From NCBI GenBank assembly GCA_001179505.1, contig CDMY01000562.1:160292-224291 (forward strand): DNA of 64,000 nt, given 5' to 3'. Shown piece after piece: positions 47,009 to 59,683 of the stretch. The stretch's first letter is position 1. Each line of letters begins with the position of its first letter. The position numbers and the translations under genes are program-made. The notes under the pieces are model-generated. The model was given only the letters and a program-made list of their open reading frames with translations, searched no databases and was not told the origin of the DNA. This DNA is from Vitrella brassicaformis (taxonomy: Eukaryota > Sar > Vitrellaceae).

Positions 47009-47296
47009 CTTAGACAGACAGACAGATAGCCGTCCGTCTTTGGATGTGTTTCGTTGATAACATGGACAGCTGTGGTCGGTCGTGTGAGCGTGGGTGTAGG
47101 TAGGTTGCGCATGTACCTTTATGCGTGCGTGCGTGCGGTGCTTGTTCGTGTCGGTTGTTCGGGCCTCGTGTTCTGTCCACATGCCGATCTTTTTATCCAC
47201 GTACAGTCAGTGTGTGGACTGCAAGCGGTCGTGTTATGTGGTCCTCTTTTCACGCGCGTGTATGCATATGCTGCGTACAGACGTCATGTTCTGGAT

Positions 47297-48460
47297 GTTT
47301 TGAGAGGCCATTCATTCGCTGGTCGGTTGGGTGCTGACTGCATTGCATGTGTGGGATGCCGGCCGGCCGTCATGGCCGCCGCGCGCTTTTTGCCCTCTTT
47401 TTGTGCATATATGCCTACGTATGTGAATACTGCGTACACCGGCATACATACAAATGAATTCACACATGCGTGACGCTCGGCCGTCGAGCGTGCCTGATAC
47501 CATGCACATCCCTTTTTGTATGTGCGTGCCGTTTTGTCGGTGCACCGCCACCGCCTTCCTTCGTTCGTTGGTTCAAGCTGCTGCGGCCCCCGTGCAGTCA
47601 GTCGTGAGGCCACGCAGTAAATGGACTGACGAATGAATGAACGGGTCATGTCTGGCTGCATGTCATGTACGCCTGTTGATCGCCTGGGATGGATGTGTCG
47701 GTTTTGCATGGCCTGTTGATCGCCTGGGATGGATGTGTCGGTTTTGCTGCTTGGATTGATGGCTGGTCTTTTGTAAGTCAGTCAGTGAGTCAGGCAGCGC
47801 CGCTGTCTGTCTGTCTGTCTGTCTGTTGACGCCGTGAGTGGGGAGGTTGACGGTGGTCTATCTGCACGTGTTCGTGTCGTGTGTGTGCATCACGTACGTC
47901 GACATACATACATACGGACATCCATGTTTTTCCTTTTTCGTTCGTGGGCTTTTTGCGGAGAGACCGCCGCCCGCACATGGGGATGGCCCGACACATGCGG
48001 CGTGTTGGCTGGCCCACAGAGATAATTGGGATGGGTCGACCTAGGCGGTATATATGTCGATGTGCTGGGTGCCATCGGCCGATCTTTTTCACGCGTGCCA
48101 TTACATCTTTAGTGCAGTCATTGATTGGGAGAGGGCTTTTTCAGCCGCTTGGTAGATCGAGAAGCTGCGCACCAAGGCTCCGTGGGCAGACAAGTCGTAT
48201 AGCCAGGTGATGGGGTCGTTTCGTGCTCGTCTGTCTGTCTGTCTGTTGCGTTGGCGCGTAGTGCGAGTGCGTGTGTGCGTGGTGGGCGGCGCCGCTGGAA
48301 GATACATACGCCAGCCGGGCGCTGAAGATGGTGCTGGCTGGCATGTTTGTCGCATGATTGAGGTTGGTCGAGTCGATTGACGCACTTCATTTCATGAGAC
48401 ACCGACAGGCTTTGCCTGCCGTTGCGCATGGGAGAGGTGTTGGCTGTCTGTGCCCGAAAG
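47297..48460 (-). repeat. Right arm of the 1.15-kb inverted repeat
   Basis: Reverse complement of 40577-41725 with scattered differences, small deletions and a 40-bp internal tandem duplication (47671-47750). Its outer end continues as an inverted copy of repeat B to about 48493. Confidence 0.9.
47671..47750. repeat. 40-bp tandem duplication inside the right arm
   Basis: Two adjacent 40-bp units, both starting GCCTGTTGATCGCCTGGG, differ only in the last few bases. The left arm has a single unit (about 41310-41350), so the duplication arose after the arms separated. Confidence 0.92.
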
Positions 48461-48493
48461 GCTTCTGTGGAAGCCCAATGGGGATGGCATATG

Positions 48494-48677
48494 TGGGGGG
48501 GCGAGGGAGTGGGTGAGGTGACTGATTGCCCTGCCGTGTGCAGAGCTGCTAATGGTGAAACCAAAACTGTATGAATGATGTCTGTGTGTGTGTCTGTGTG
48601 TGTGTGTGTGTGTGTGAATTGTGTCTGCACGACAGAGAGAATGACCTACAGATGGATGCTCAATCACATGTGGATGG
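48494..48677 (+). repeat. Dispersed repeat A, right copy
   Basis: Copy of 39061-39310 in the same orientation, although the neighbouring repeat B is inverted between the two sites. A TG microsatellite interrupts it at about 48582-48615. Confidence 0.85.
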
Positions 48678-50162
48678 AGCTCGATCGGTATGCTGCGTTG
48701 GTTTCAAGTTTCTGAAAGAGCATTTAGTGGCACGTCAAACACACACACACACACACGGGGGGAGACACACACGCCCGTATGTAAGTCAGTCAGTAGTAGC
48801 ACGTCGAGTCAGTCAGTCGTCACAAAGAGGAGGAGGTGGAGGAAGGAGGAGGAAGGACATCGATCCATCCATCCATCTGTCCACCCACCAGTCGTCAGCC
48901 TAAGGCACACGCACATCCATTCATTCACGAAACACAGTGAGAGTGAGTGAGTGGATGCAGCCCCCCCGTCTCTCTCCCTCTCTCTGGGCCTTTAACACCC
49001 ACACCACACCACACCAAGCCACAACACATCTCAGTCAGTCAGTCATCAGAGTCAAGAGCGTCCATCTGCCTGTGTGACGCCCTTCGCTCACCCCACCCAC
49101 CCATCCACCCACAACAACTTAGACCGTCAACGGAGGGCGGGGGGAGGGAGGGAGGGAGGGAGGGAGGAATGACAAATGGCGTGTGCAGCAGGGCAAGGAG
49201 AGAGAGAAGCCAAGGAAAGAAGAATGTGGCGGCTAGGTGGTGTGGGTGTGGGGGTGTGGGCACTTGCTCTACCTAGCACCATCAAAAGCTGGATTGGATG
49301 GATGGAGGGATGGATATGGATCCACCCATTCACCATCTATCTCAAGACGGACGGACGGAAAAAGACGACAGCTGGATGAGCCGCCCAGCCGCCCGCCGGC
49401 CGGCGGCCGTGCTGCAACAGAGGAAGGTGGTCATTCGCTCCTTCGCTCACTCACTCACTGCGATCGATCAATGCACTTGCAGAGAGAGAGGAAGGACCCA
49501 CACAGCTGGTGACAGAGAGCGGGGGCGGGGTGGTTAAAAAAGCAATAATCAGAAAAGGCCTCAATCCACTGTGCTGTGGGAGGGCGGGGAGAGCAAAGCA
49601 CACGTGTGTGTGCGCGCGTGTGCGTGTGTGGGTGTGTGGGTGGGTGAGGGGGNNNNNNNNNNNNNNNNNNNNNNNNNNNNNNNNNNNNNNNNNNNNNNNN
49701 NNNNNNNNNNNNNNNNNNNNNNNNNNNNNNNNNNNNNNNNNNNNNNNNNNNNNNNNNNNNNNNNNNNNNNNNNNNNNNNNNNNNNNNNNNNNNNNNNNNN
49801 NNNNNNNNNNNNNNNNNNNNNNNNNNNNNNNNNNNNNNNNNNNNNNNNNNNNNNNNNNNNNNNNNNNNNNNNNNNNNNNNNNNNNNNNNNNNNNNNNNNN
49901 NNNNNNNNNNNNNNNNNNNNNNNNNNNNNNNNNNNNNNNNNNNNNNNNNNNNAGTTAGTTACCACTCTACATACAAACAACACAACACGGGAGCATCCAT
50001 CCGTCCATCCATCCAGCCGTATTGGCACGTACGTAAGAGAGAGAGAGAATATAGAGAGAGGATATGGTACACACACACACATACGCAAGCCATCCAGAGC
50101 CACACACATCTCACTCTCACACAAGACCATCATCCAGACAGACGGACAGCCCGAGAGTGCGA

Positions 50163-50198
<36 letters not shown>

Positions 50199-52032
50199 CG
50201 GAGAGTGCGGTGGACCCCATCTGCCTTTATTGTGTGTTCCTGTCTGCCTGCCTGCCTGCCTGCCGGTCACACGGGTCAGTGGTGTGTGTTGTGCTGTGAT
50301 AGTTTGCCCCGGTAGGCAGAACATAATCGGAGCGGGCGAGGTTAAGGCTCAAGAGTTGAGTCGAGAAGGAAGTCAGTGAGGTGGTGAGGTGAGCTGAGCT
50401 GAGGGGGGAGATCCGCGCCACCCCCCACACTGCACCCTGCAGGCACCCATACCCCGATGGCGAGTCACACACACACACATACACACATACACACATATAT
50501 ACGCACAGAGAGAGAGAGGGAGAGAGAGAGATCCATCCACTCATTCATTCATTCATCCAACGGTCATCAAACAGTCGATATGGTCGAAATGAGGAGACAG
50601 ACGAGAAAATCCACAGCCAGGAGCCAGCAGCCAGAGTAGAATGAGCAGATGAATGTGGATAAGAACGAGACGAGAAGGCCAGAAGACCACACCCAGCGCC
50701 CGTCCCCCCCCCTCCTCCCTGACTCCCTCCCTCGCAGCAGCACACTTGCACTCCGACTCACTCAGTCACACAGAGCGTCACAAATGGTTGGTATTGGGTG
50801 GGTGCATTCATTGTGAATGAATGCACTCGGCTGTTTGTTTTGTTTGCGTGTCGCCCCCTCCGTCCGTCTGTCTGTCTGGCTGGTGTCTTGCGCGCCTGTG
50901 TGTGGTGTGGTGTGCAGACTGACATCGAGAGGCAGGGTGAGCATATCGTGTGTGGGGCAAGCCAAGAGAGAGAGAGAGACAGAGCGAGAGAGACAGACAG
51001 AAAATGTATGTGTGTGTATGTGTGCAGTGATTGATAGGCGGCGTGTGCAGACAGGCGAAGAGCTCCCATCCATCCATCCATCCACCCGCGGCCCAGCTTC
51101 CAAAAAGACAGTCAGCAACCGAGCGAGAGCCACCCAGCCATTCGTCCGTTCCTTCAGCCATTCACTTAAGCAGTCACTTAACTTACTTCCGCAAACTCCC
51201 ACACACACGCACACAGCCGTGAACATCACTGCGGCCAGCCAGCCAGCCATCCCTCACAGTCCCTCTCTCTCTCCCTCTCAGCCAGAGGGGGAGTGAGTAT
51301 GTTCGTTCCTCCAGATCATTCCATTCGGCCATCCGTCCGAAAAGGGCGTGAGCAGTGTGTGTGAGCGTGGACGGAAGCAGAGAGAGGGAGAGGCACACAG
51401 AGAGAGAGGGGGAGAAAGAGGCGCAGCGCAAGCCAGTCTAGCATCATCCATCCATCGTGACATCACACATCACACACACACATTCACTCACGTCCACACA
51501 GACACAGACACAGACACAGCCACACGCACAATACAGAAGAGAGTGAGTGACTGAGTGAGTGAGTGAGTCAGTAAGGCCTGTCTGACAGAGGGGGTGGGCA
51601 AGGTGGTCCTGGTTTGGTTTGGTTGGTTGGTGGGCATGCATACAGACTGATATGGGATATGGTACAGGTGACGTGACAAGCCAGAATCGGCCGGCCAGCC
51701 GACCTGACCTTTGCAGGCGAGAGGGTGAAAGAGTGAGAGAGTGAGAAGGAGAGGAAGGAGGGGAGGGAGACGAATCCATTCATCCATGCCATGCAGCCAC
51801 TCACTTGCCGTGCATTGCATTACCCCGCCAGCCAGACCCCGCCAGACCCCGCCAGCCCGCCCCGCCCGCCTACCCCGTACACAACCAGACAGACAGGACA
51901 AACAGTCGCTCACACACGCACCCTCACTCACACACACATCAGTGTGCCACATAAGTACCCCGTAAGTACCCCGTCAATCAGTGAGTGAGTGAGCCAGTAC
52001 ATCCATCCATCCATCCACCATCGACAGACAGA
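48678..52032. other. Gene-free region of microsatellites with an assembly gap
   Basis: About 3.35 kb. It contains GAGG runs, CATC runs, GA/TG runs (50030-50200, 50465-50535, 50965-51000, 51375-51420), CCGCCAGACC repeats (about 51825-51860) and 300 N at 49653-49952. Reading frames are low-complexity and shared by both strands. No gene can be supported. The last part is the 3' side of the CAF1 gene. Confidence 0.6.
49653..49952. other. Assembly gap (300 N)
   Basis: Exactly 300 N after a GTGTGGGTGGGTGAGGGGG stretch; a placeholder gap at a G-rich sequence. Confidence 0.98.
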
Positions 52033-54929
52033 TCACTTCTGGGCCTGTGCGGCCGCCCCGAGCCCGAAGGGCAGCCCGTCGGCAGCCGAAGGCCCGTCCA
52101 TCCCCCCCTTACCCCCAACAGCAGCGGCAGCCGCACCCGCCGCGCCCATTGCGAGTCCGACGGCGGCCACAGGCCCCCCATACGCACCGTTGAGGTGGTG
52201 GGAGTGGGAGTGGGAGTGGGTGTGGTGCTGGTGCTGGTGTAGGGGGTTGGGCCCGTGGTGGTGGCCGCCGTGGCCCATGGCCGGGCCGTTGGCCGCAGCA
52301 GCTGCTGCATACACACCTAGGTTGGCACCGTAGATACTCGCCTGCAGATCACATCGAGACAGGAAATAGAGAGAGAGAATGCAATGCGTCCACACAATGA
52401 TATGGTTCCGTGCGTGTGGCCGTGTCTGAGCGACCTGGTCGGGTGACGGCGATCTCTGCGGTTGTCTGTGGATGTGGTGCTGGTCAAACTGCCCGTGGCC
52501 GCCCCCGCCGCCAGCATGCGGCAGGTGGTGACCCCCGTGCTGCGATGAGCCGCCGGGATGGTGTGGCACCCCCAAACCCACCCCCACGCCCCCCACTGCA
52601 GCCATGTGCTGGTGCTGGTGGTGTCCCCCATGGCCATGTGCACCCACACCCACACCAACCCCCACACCCACCCCCGGATGATGAAACGCACCCCCTCCAG
52701 TCAGGCCGTGGTGTGGCCCGTTGGGCTGCGGCGACCCAGGTGGGTGGCCGGCGTGGCCCGGACCCAGCCCTTCCGGCGGACCCGGCGACCCACCAGCAGC
52801 GGCAGTGCTGTAGCCGTTGACCTGGCCTGGTGTGGCACTCGTGGCGCCCCCCGTGGCCTGGTCGTCAGCCGTCACGCCCACGGCGCCCTCCTGGTTGTGG
52901 TGCTGGTGCTGGTGGGGGTGGTGTGTGTGGCCGTGGTGGGTGTGGGCAGTGGCCCCCGAGCTGCCGTTTGTGCCGACGTTGGAGAGGGACTCGTTGAGGC
53001 TCCGAAGGTGCTGGTGCTGGGGGTTCTGCACCTGGGGAGTGAAGGTCAGCTGGTTGCTGCTCGGCGGGTTGCTCCCCGGCTGACCTCCGGGGACAAAGCC
53101 CCCCGGAGGCTGCCCCGAGGCACCCGGCCCGGCCTGTGCGCCACCCACCCCTCCTGCGACACCGCCAGGGTTACTGGCTCCCGCCCCCGCCGCCCCCGCC
53201 GCCCCGGCAGGCTGTGCGCCCGTTGTGGCCTGGATGAGTCCCGCGCCGAGTCCATAGATGATGCCGCTGTATTTGGAGTCGTCTATCTGATTCTCGAAGT
53301 AGGTGGCCATGAGCTTGAAAAACGTGTGGCATGTCACCAGACTGTCCGACCCGGCCTGGTGCTGCGGACCCACACGCCGAACCTGCAACCATCGCATCAG
53401 TCACATCAAGCACACCAGACAAAGGAGGAAATGGGAGATGGTCTGGGCAGCTGGCTCTCCCGCCCCCCCTCTCTCTGTCTCTCCCTCTGTGTGTGTGTGA
53501 GAGAGAGCGTACGTCGAGGTGCTCTGCGATTTTCTGTAGGGACGATCCCGAGTTGAGGCGGATGTTCTCGGCGGAGCGGAGGAGGAATTTGATGTCGTAG
53601 AGGGAGGGGAAGTAGTCGTGCAGGAGGTCAAAAAATTCGGTCTCGGAGTTGGGCAGCTCCTGGCAGGTGAGCAGCTTGAGGAGGTAGCCGAAGTCGTAGG
53701 AGCCGTGGAAGGAGATCCACTTGACGTCCTCGTTCATGACGAGGCCGGACGTCATGATGAGCTCGCCGAAGTCCTCGACCTCGATGCCCTTCTCCTGGTG
53801 CTTCTCGAAGTTGATGCCGCTCATCTTGAGGAACTCGATGCTGTCGTGGGCGTACATGTCCTTCCTGCAGATAGATAATAATAAGCAGACACAGACAGAC
53901 AGACACACAGACAGACATCATCATATTCATTCGCCACACACAGAGATGCGGACACAAGAGAGAGAGTGTGTGTGTGTGTGTCTGTCTGCTCACTGCAGGT
54001 CGAATTTGAAGTTGAATTGCCATGTGGCAGTGCCGGGTGGTAGGTTGCCGTGCGAGTCGGCGAAGGTGATGCCCAGCTGTATGACCTTCAGGAGGTCCAC
54101 GTTGCCCTTGACCGTCTGGTAGTTGTACTCCTGCAGGTGGGACGGACCCACGGACGTCGGACGCACCACGATGCCCGGGAACTCGGTGTCCTGATATATC
54201 GACCATTTCAGCCATATATCGTCACACACACACACACAGAAAGAGAGAGGTGTGTTGTCAATCCAATCAGCCAGTGGCGGGGCGACTGTGTGGGTGAATG
54301 TTTATGTGTTGTGTGTCTGTCTGGCATAATGGACACTACGAGCCTCCCTCCCTCGTCGAGTGAGTCCATTATGCCTAGGCCTGCCCCTCGAGAGCGCTCT
54401 CTCTTCCTCTCTCTCTTAATCAGCACACGAGCGAGCGACCGGCTGCCTGCCTGCCTGCCTGCCATCCCTGGCTGTCAAATCAATCACTGCCTGTCTGTCT
54501 GTCTGTCCGTCAGTGCCTGTCACTCACCATGGCGATATATTTGTAGTTCTCCACGACGTGCTGTATCTCCCTGAAGACGTGCTCTGCACACCATAAGCGC
54601 ACACACACAGACACAAGAGAGAACAGCAGTGACAACAATCAGTAAGTAGCAAGCACCGATAGCTATCTTATCCCACACACCCCAGAAGTGCCTGTTGTGC
54701 CCCTGTGTCTCGTCTGTGGGTCCCTGTGTGTGTCGTCTGTCCCCCCAGTGTGTGGTGTGCTGTGTGTGGCCGGCGACTGACCGAGATTGTCCGCCCAGAC
54801 CTCACAAATGGGGTAGTGCGTGGAATCGGAGTCATGGGGAGAGAGGGTGAAGGCCGAGGCCCTCAGACCATTCATACGGGCGGGCTGCGCCAGTATGGCG
54901 ACGCTATCGACGACGAGTCCCTCCTGCAT
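52033..54929 (-). CDS. CAF1: CCR4-NOT deadenylase subunit CAF1/POP2 (CNOT7/8 type)
   Basis: Six exons on the minus strand: 54929-54782, 54583-54528, 54190-53994, 53864-53513, 53382-52435, 52341-52033; 669 residues. It is a 3'-5' exonuclease that shortens mRNA poly(A) tails in the CCR4-NOT complex. Seen: YPICEVWADNL then AMDTEFPGIVVRP (first Asp and Glu of the DEDD set), NVDLLKVIQLGITFAD, ISFHGSYDFGYLLKLLT (third acidic residue), and HQAGSDSLVTCHTFFKL (fourth). The catalytic domain ends at about residue 325. The remaining about 340 residues are an unusual Gly/His/Pro/Gln-rich tail with HGH, HQHQH and GVGVGVG runs; animal CAF1 proteins end soon after the catalytic domain. The final intron (52434-52342) has good splice sites but no in-frame stop, so it may be retained in some transcripts. 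Start is the first ATG, about 40 residues before the domain. Confidence 0.92.
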
Positions 54930-55297
54930 CGAGATAATCTCCTGCTCATCTCGACACACTAGCAAGCTGGACCGCACACGACCTCACGCAAACAAACAGC
55001 AGGACGCCCGCTTCATACTCACTCAGCGAACAAAGCGCACGACAAGCAGCTCGCAAAATAGCTCGCATCCCCCAGGGAGGCGAAGAGCAGACAGAAAGAG
55101 GGAGAGGCAAATCCGGAGGCAAGAGAAGCAATCCCACAAGCACGCCACTCATTCCCGAATGCATTCTGACATGCATGCTTCGCTTCCTGTTTGCTCTGTG
55201 CTGCTCAGGTCATATATTGTGCCCCTGACTGTCCTTAGCCCCCGGCTCACCCTTGCGCACGGCACGGCACGGCAGGGCACGTCTGTGCAGCAGAACA
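54930..55297. promoter_or_regulatory. Divergent intergenic region (CAF1 / DNAAF4-like)
   Basis: 368 bp between divergent start codons, ending in a GGCAC tandem run (about 55256-55279). Presumably it contains both promoters; no known element recognised. Confidence 0.4.
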
Positions 55298-57247
55298 ATG
55301 CCCACCGGCCTGACACCGGTGTTCGCCGAGACCGACACTCGGCTCTCGCTGACCTTCGACATCATCGGCGCGAAGCCCTCGTCGGTCGACGTCTTGCTAT
55401 CGCGGTGCTACATCAAGGTCAACAGCCCGCCCCGCCTCTTCGAGGCCGACCTGCCGGCCAACATCGACCCAGACGACCCACAAACCCTCGTGCGCATCGG
55501 CAACGGCAAGGTCCACCTGTCGCTCGTCAAGGCCCCTGACTCGCGACACACATGGGGCGGCATCCGACTGCCGTTGGGAGGGTGGGGCAGTACAGGTCGC
55601 GATGAGGTCATGGCGCGGCGGGCGGCGTCGATTGCGGAGAGGGAGAGGTCGTTGGCTGAGCGGATGGAGAGGAGGGCAGGGGCGCGGGTGGCTCATGAGA
55701 GGGCAGCGCAGAACGAGCAGTGGCGCCTGGACAGGGAGACCAGGGAATGGATGGACAAGACAAAAGACGCCGAGAAGGCACACGCTGTCGATAGGATATT
55801 CGGCGCAACACTGCGGGAGAATGGTACGTAGACCTACAGCAAGGAGGGAGGGGAGAGCGGGCGGGAAGGAACTGAGTGTCTGTTGTCACGATTTCTCGCC
55901 TGTGACATTGTGTGCGGGCGGGTGCAGGCCCTTCTAGAGGCACGCCAGCATTGGAGGAAGTGGCCGACGGGTCAGCCGAGCGGCCACCGGCTGACCAGAA
56001 GCAGCAGAATGGAAACCATGATTCTCGCGCCGATGCTGAGTCTGAGTTTGAGGTTGAGGTTGCCCCCGAGCTGCCGTCAGTCGTCGAGGCCCCGGATGAC
56101 AGCATTTTTGACGACGATGACCTTCCCCCGCCGCTTGAAGACATCCACGCCCCCATCCCACCACCATCATCTCACCATGACCGCCACCCCAACAACTGCA
56201 CCAGCAGCAGGTGCCAAATTGTCGATGTGACAGATCAAGAATGCGAGGCGGACAGTGAAGAGGGTGTGGCCAGGGAGGCCAAGGAGGGCAAGGCCGCCCC
56301 GCGGGCAGGCGGCAGCGTCAAGCTATCGTTCAGCGCTCGGGCGCACCCAAATCTGCCGGCCCGCGAGAGCCACCCGCCGCCCCTGCCCAAGCAGCAGGTC
56401 AAGCAGCAGCACGGTGCTGGTGGTGCCATGGGGGAGAGGGGCGTCCATGAAGATGAGAGCAGCCCCATGTTCCTCAAGGAGAAGGGGGATGGCTTCCTGC
56501 GGGCGGAGGACTTCCAGTCGGCGGTCAACGCATACACGGAGGCCCTCAAGATCGCCAGCAATGCGGCGTACGGAGGGGAAGGGCGGGGGGTATCCTCCTC
56601 TGCTGTGTATCTTTGGTGTGTGCGTGTTGCCGTTCTTGTATGCCTTCGTGCAGGTGTTTTGCGAATCGGTCGCTATGCCATCTCTACCTGGGCAATCTGC
56701 AGCAGGTCGGTCAGTCAGTTTGTCGGTCGGTCGCGTCGCAAGATGACCACTGTGTGGCTGCCTGCCCATGTGGCCGTGTGGCCGTGTGCAGTGTTTGGAT
56801 GACGCCAGGTTTGCCATCTCGGTGATTGATCTGGCCAGCAGAGCACCTGAGGGACACCCACCACCCATACCGCGACCACAGGTATTGCGGTCGAGAAAGG
56901 ACCGACCCTATGGGCTCTATTATCTACTCTCTCTACTAGTGTGGCTGCTCTGCCGTCAGGACGCCGTGCTGCGTGCTCGGATGCACCTGCGCGTGGCCAC
57001 TGTGTTCCTCTGGATAGGCGAGTTCCGAAAGTATGCACCACATGCATGAGGGGTGTTGGTTGTCTGGTCTGTGTTGCCTTGTGCTGGTTGCCGCAATAAA
57101 TCACGTTTGCCTGTGTGTGTGAGTCTGTGCAGGTGTCTGGAGCAGTATGACGCGGCCCTGTGTGTGGAGAGGGGCCTCACCAAGGACCATTACCAGATGA
57201 TAGAGGAAGACCGCAACACCATCGAAAGGTACGTCAGAATACACACA

Positions 57248-57283
<36 letters not shown>

Positions 57284-58920
57284 CAACCCGGTTGGCAAGT
57301 GACAGCCTTCTGTTTCTTGATCAGGTCGCTGAAAGCGCTGCCCTTCAAGGCCGCGGCTGACTCGGCGCTTCGTCAGAGCACCTCCTCCTCCTCCACTTCT
57401 GCCCATGCACTGGCGCGTCGGAGTGTGGATCTCTACGGCGAGGCCCTGGGGCACGTCCAAGGCCACCCCGTCATCCTCTCCAACCGGTGCCAGGCGCACA
57501 TGCAGATGGGCGACACTGACCAGGGCCTCGCAGGTGGCTGAGTGAGTGAGCGAGTGCGTCACCCATCATTCCATCCATCCATCCGTCCATCCATCCATCC
57601 ATTTGTCTGTCCATCAGATGGCGAGAATGCGCTGCACACACTCGAGAAGTGGCCCCTGCCCACCACACACCACCCCCAGCGGCACCCATCCCCTCAGTGC
57701 ACAACATCGGCGGGTGACGAGCCTCTTCCCGAGGCGCTGGATGGTGGTTTAGAAGCATGCAGCCCGTCAGGCCCGGTCATTGGGAGGGGAGGGGGAGAGG
57801 TGTGTGGGTGTCGGCTGGTGTCGGGCCATGTGGTGGAGAGGGCCCGGCGCCGCGTCATGACCAAGCTGCACATGCGTCTGGCCACCATCCTGGAGCAGAC
57901 GGGACGCATCGACAAAGCCATACACCACTGCAAAGTCAGTGAGAGAGGAGAGGACAGGGAGGGAGGGAGGGAGGGAGGGATAGAGGGAGGGAGTGCATGT
58001 GGTGCGTGTGATGTTTCTGCAGGCTTGTCTACAGCTGGATCGCACCCATGCTGCCGCCCTAGAAGCTCTGTGCCGCCTCTCGCCCGATGACGAGGCCGCA
58101 CGGCTCCCACCACCCCCTCTCCCGCCCAACACGCACCACGACGACAGCCGTCCACACGACACCACCCAGCCATCGCCAGACAGCCACCATGACGAACAAG
58201 CCGACGAGGCAGCAGAGAGAGAGGAGGGCGAGCAGTCGGTGGCCGCGCAGGTGGCCAGTCTGGTCAGCACGGGCCGCTCGATGCTGCAAAAGGACTCGCC
58301 CGACTATGCGGTTGCTCTGGAGGTGCTGCAGCATGCCGTCAACGTGGCCAGGAGGGGACGGCCGGGAGCGGGGGGCGAGTGGTCCCATGAGATGGTGGCG
58401 GTCAAGTACCAGGAGGCGCTGGCCCTGGTTAATGCGGCACTCTGCTGCCAGAAGATGGACCAGCATGAGAAGGTCATCGCGCACACGGACGTGGTGGGCA
58501 TACAGGCAGGGCAGGCGGCTCAGAGAGCCTAGAGCCTAGAGACGAGATATGATATATGGGAGATATATGCCTTGCAATGCATGCATTCATTGCAGGGCCT
58601 GGAGTTGCTGAGTGATCTGCAGGCCAGTCTGGCCGTGGACAGAGAGGCCTTCATGGATGCGGTGGGGGGCGACGTCACCCAGGGCAAGCTGCAGCAGATG
58701 GAGGCCGCATGCAGAATGAGAAGGTGACAACACACACACTCACACACACACACTCACACTCACACATATGCCCGTCTGCATGTGTCGATGTCCCTCTGTG
58801 TGTGTGTCTGTGGATGTGTGTGGTGTGTGCAGGGTGGCGTGTTTGAAGGCGATGGGTCGTGTGGATGAGGCAGAGGCGGAGAAGCAGCGGATCCGCCCAC
58901 CGCAGCCCAAAAACCAGTGA
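55298..58920 (+). CDS. DNAAF4/DYX1C1-like axonemal dynein assembly factor (CS + TPR)
   Basis: Eleven exons: 55298-55823, 55928-56567, 56654-56705, 56792-56881, 56960-57030, 57133-57228, 57325-57533, 57618-57934, 58023-58493, 58596-58723, 58833-58920; 895 residues. An N-terminal CS (p23-like) domain at about residues 1-90 (CYIKVNSPPRLFEADLPANI, GNGKVHLSLVK) is followed by a charged helix, then the family segment SVKLSFSARAHPNLPARES (about 290-310), then TPR repeats from about 355 (KEKGDGFLRAEDFQSAVNAY, CFANRSLCHLYLGNLQQCLD and others). In animals DNAAF4 works with HSP90 to preassemble dynein arms in the cytoplasm before they enter cilia. The protein is about twice the human length, with acidic and His/Pro-rich insertions and an extra C-terminal TPR-like part. 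With the CCDC180-like gene this implies a flagellated stage. Donor of exon 9 has two in-phase choices. Confidence 0.82.
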
Positions 58921-59683
58921 GTGACCCGAAGAGAGGAGTCTGTATGTGTCCTCCTGGGGTGATGGACAACGAACAGGGTGGGGTACGGTGCATGCCTCTC
59001 GTCAGACAACTCAACGTATAATGTGATCTCTTGACCACACATTGTTAACATTCAGTTGCACTCATTGCAATGGCCATGCACTCCCTCTCCCACAGACAGT
59101 CAGTCGTATAGGACCACACACACACACCATCAATCAGCATACGTATGTACGGATCTGTATACACGGGTGTGCACACATGCATTATATAGAGATCTGCCGT
59201 CACGGTGCTGCGGGCGGTGTGTGGGGTGTGTGTGTGTATCATCACTGAGTTGGCGGTCTTTTTGTGTAGGTAGGTGTACGCAACTAGGGAGAGAGAGAGG
59301 GCGGGCGGGCGGGCGGGCGGGCGGGCAGCACAGAGAGAAGGCAAGTCATACGACCAACAGAAAGACAGACAGACAGTGGAGAGCTACCGTGGTGAGAAGA
59401 GCGTGTGTGTGGTGTACCAGCCATACCAGCCAGCCAGCCACACTCTTCCCCCCGTCTCGCTTCTGTCTGCTCTGCCTGCCCCTGCGCCGCCTTAGAAAAC
59501 ACACAGACCCCTCTTCTCACAACACCCACGTACACGCACAAACACACGTGTACATTCACCCATGTATCACCGCTGCCCCTTTCTATCTATCCGTCTACCT
59601 GCCTCTCTGTCTGTCTGTCTGTCTGTCTGTCTGTCCCCCCCCGGTGGATGGGCCGGGCGGGTGGTCTGAAGTTAGTGTGTGCT
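58921..59683. other. Convergent intergenic region
   Basis: 763 bp between convergent stop codons. It holds a GGGC tandem run (about 59300-59325), TGTC runs (about 59605-59632) and CA runs. No gene is seen. Confidence 0.6.
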
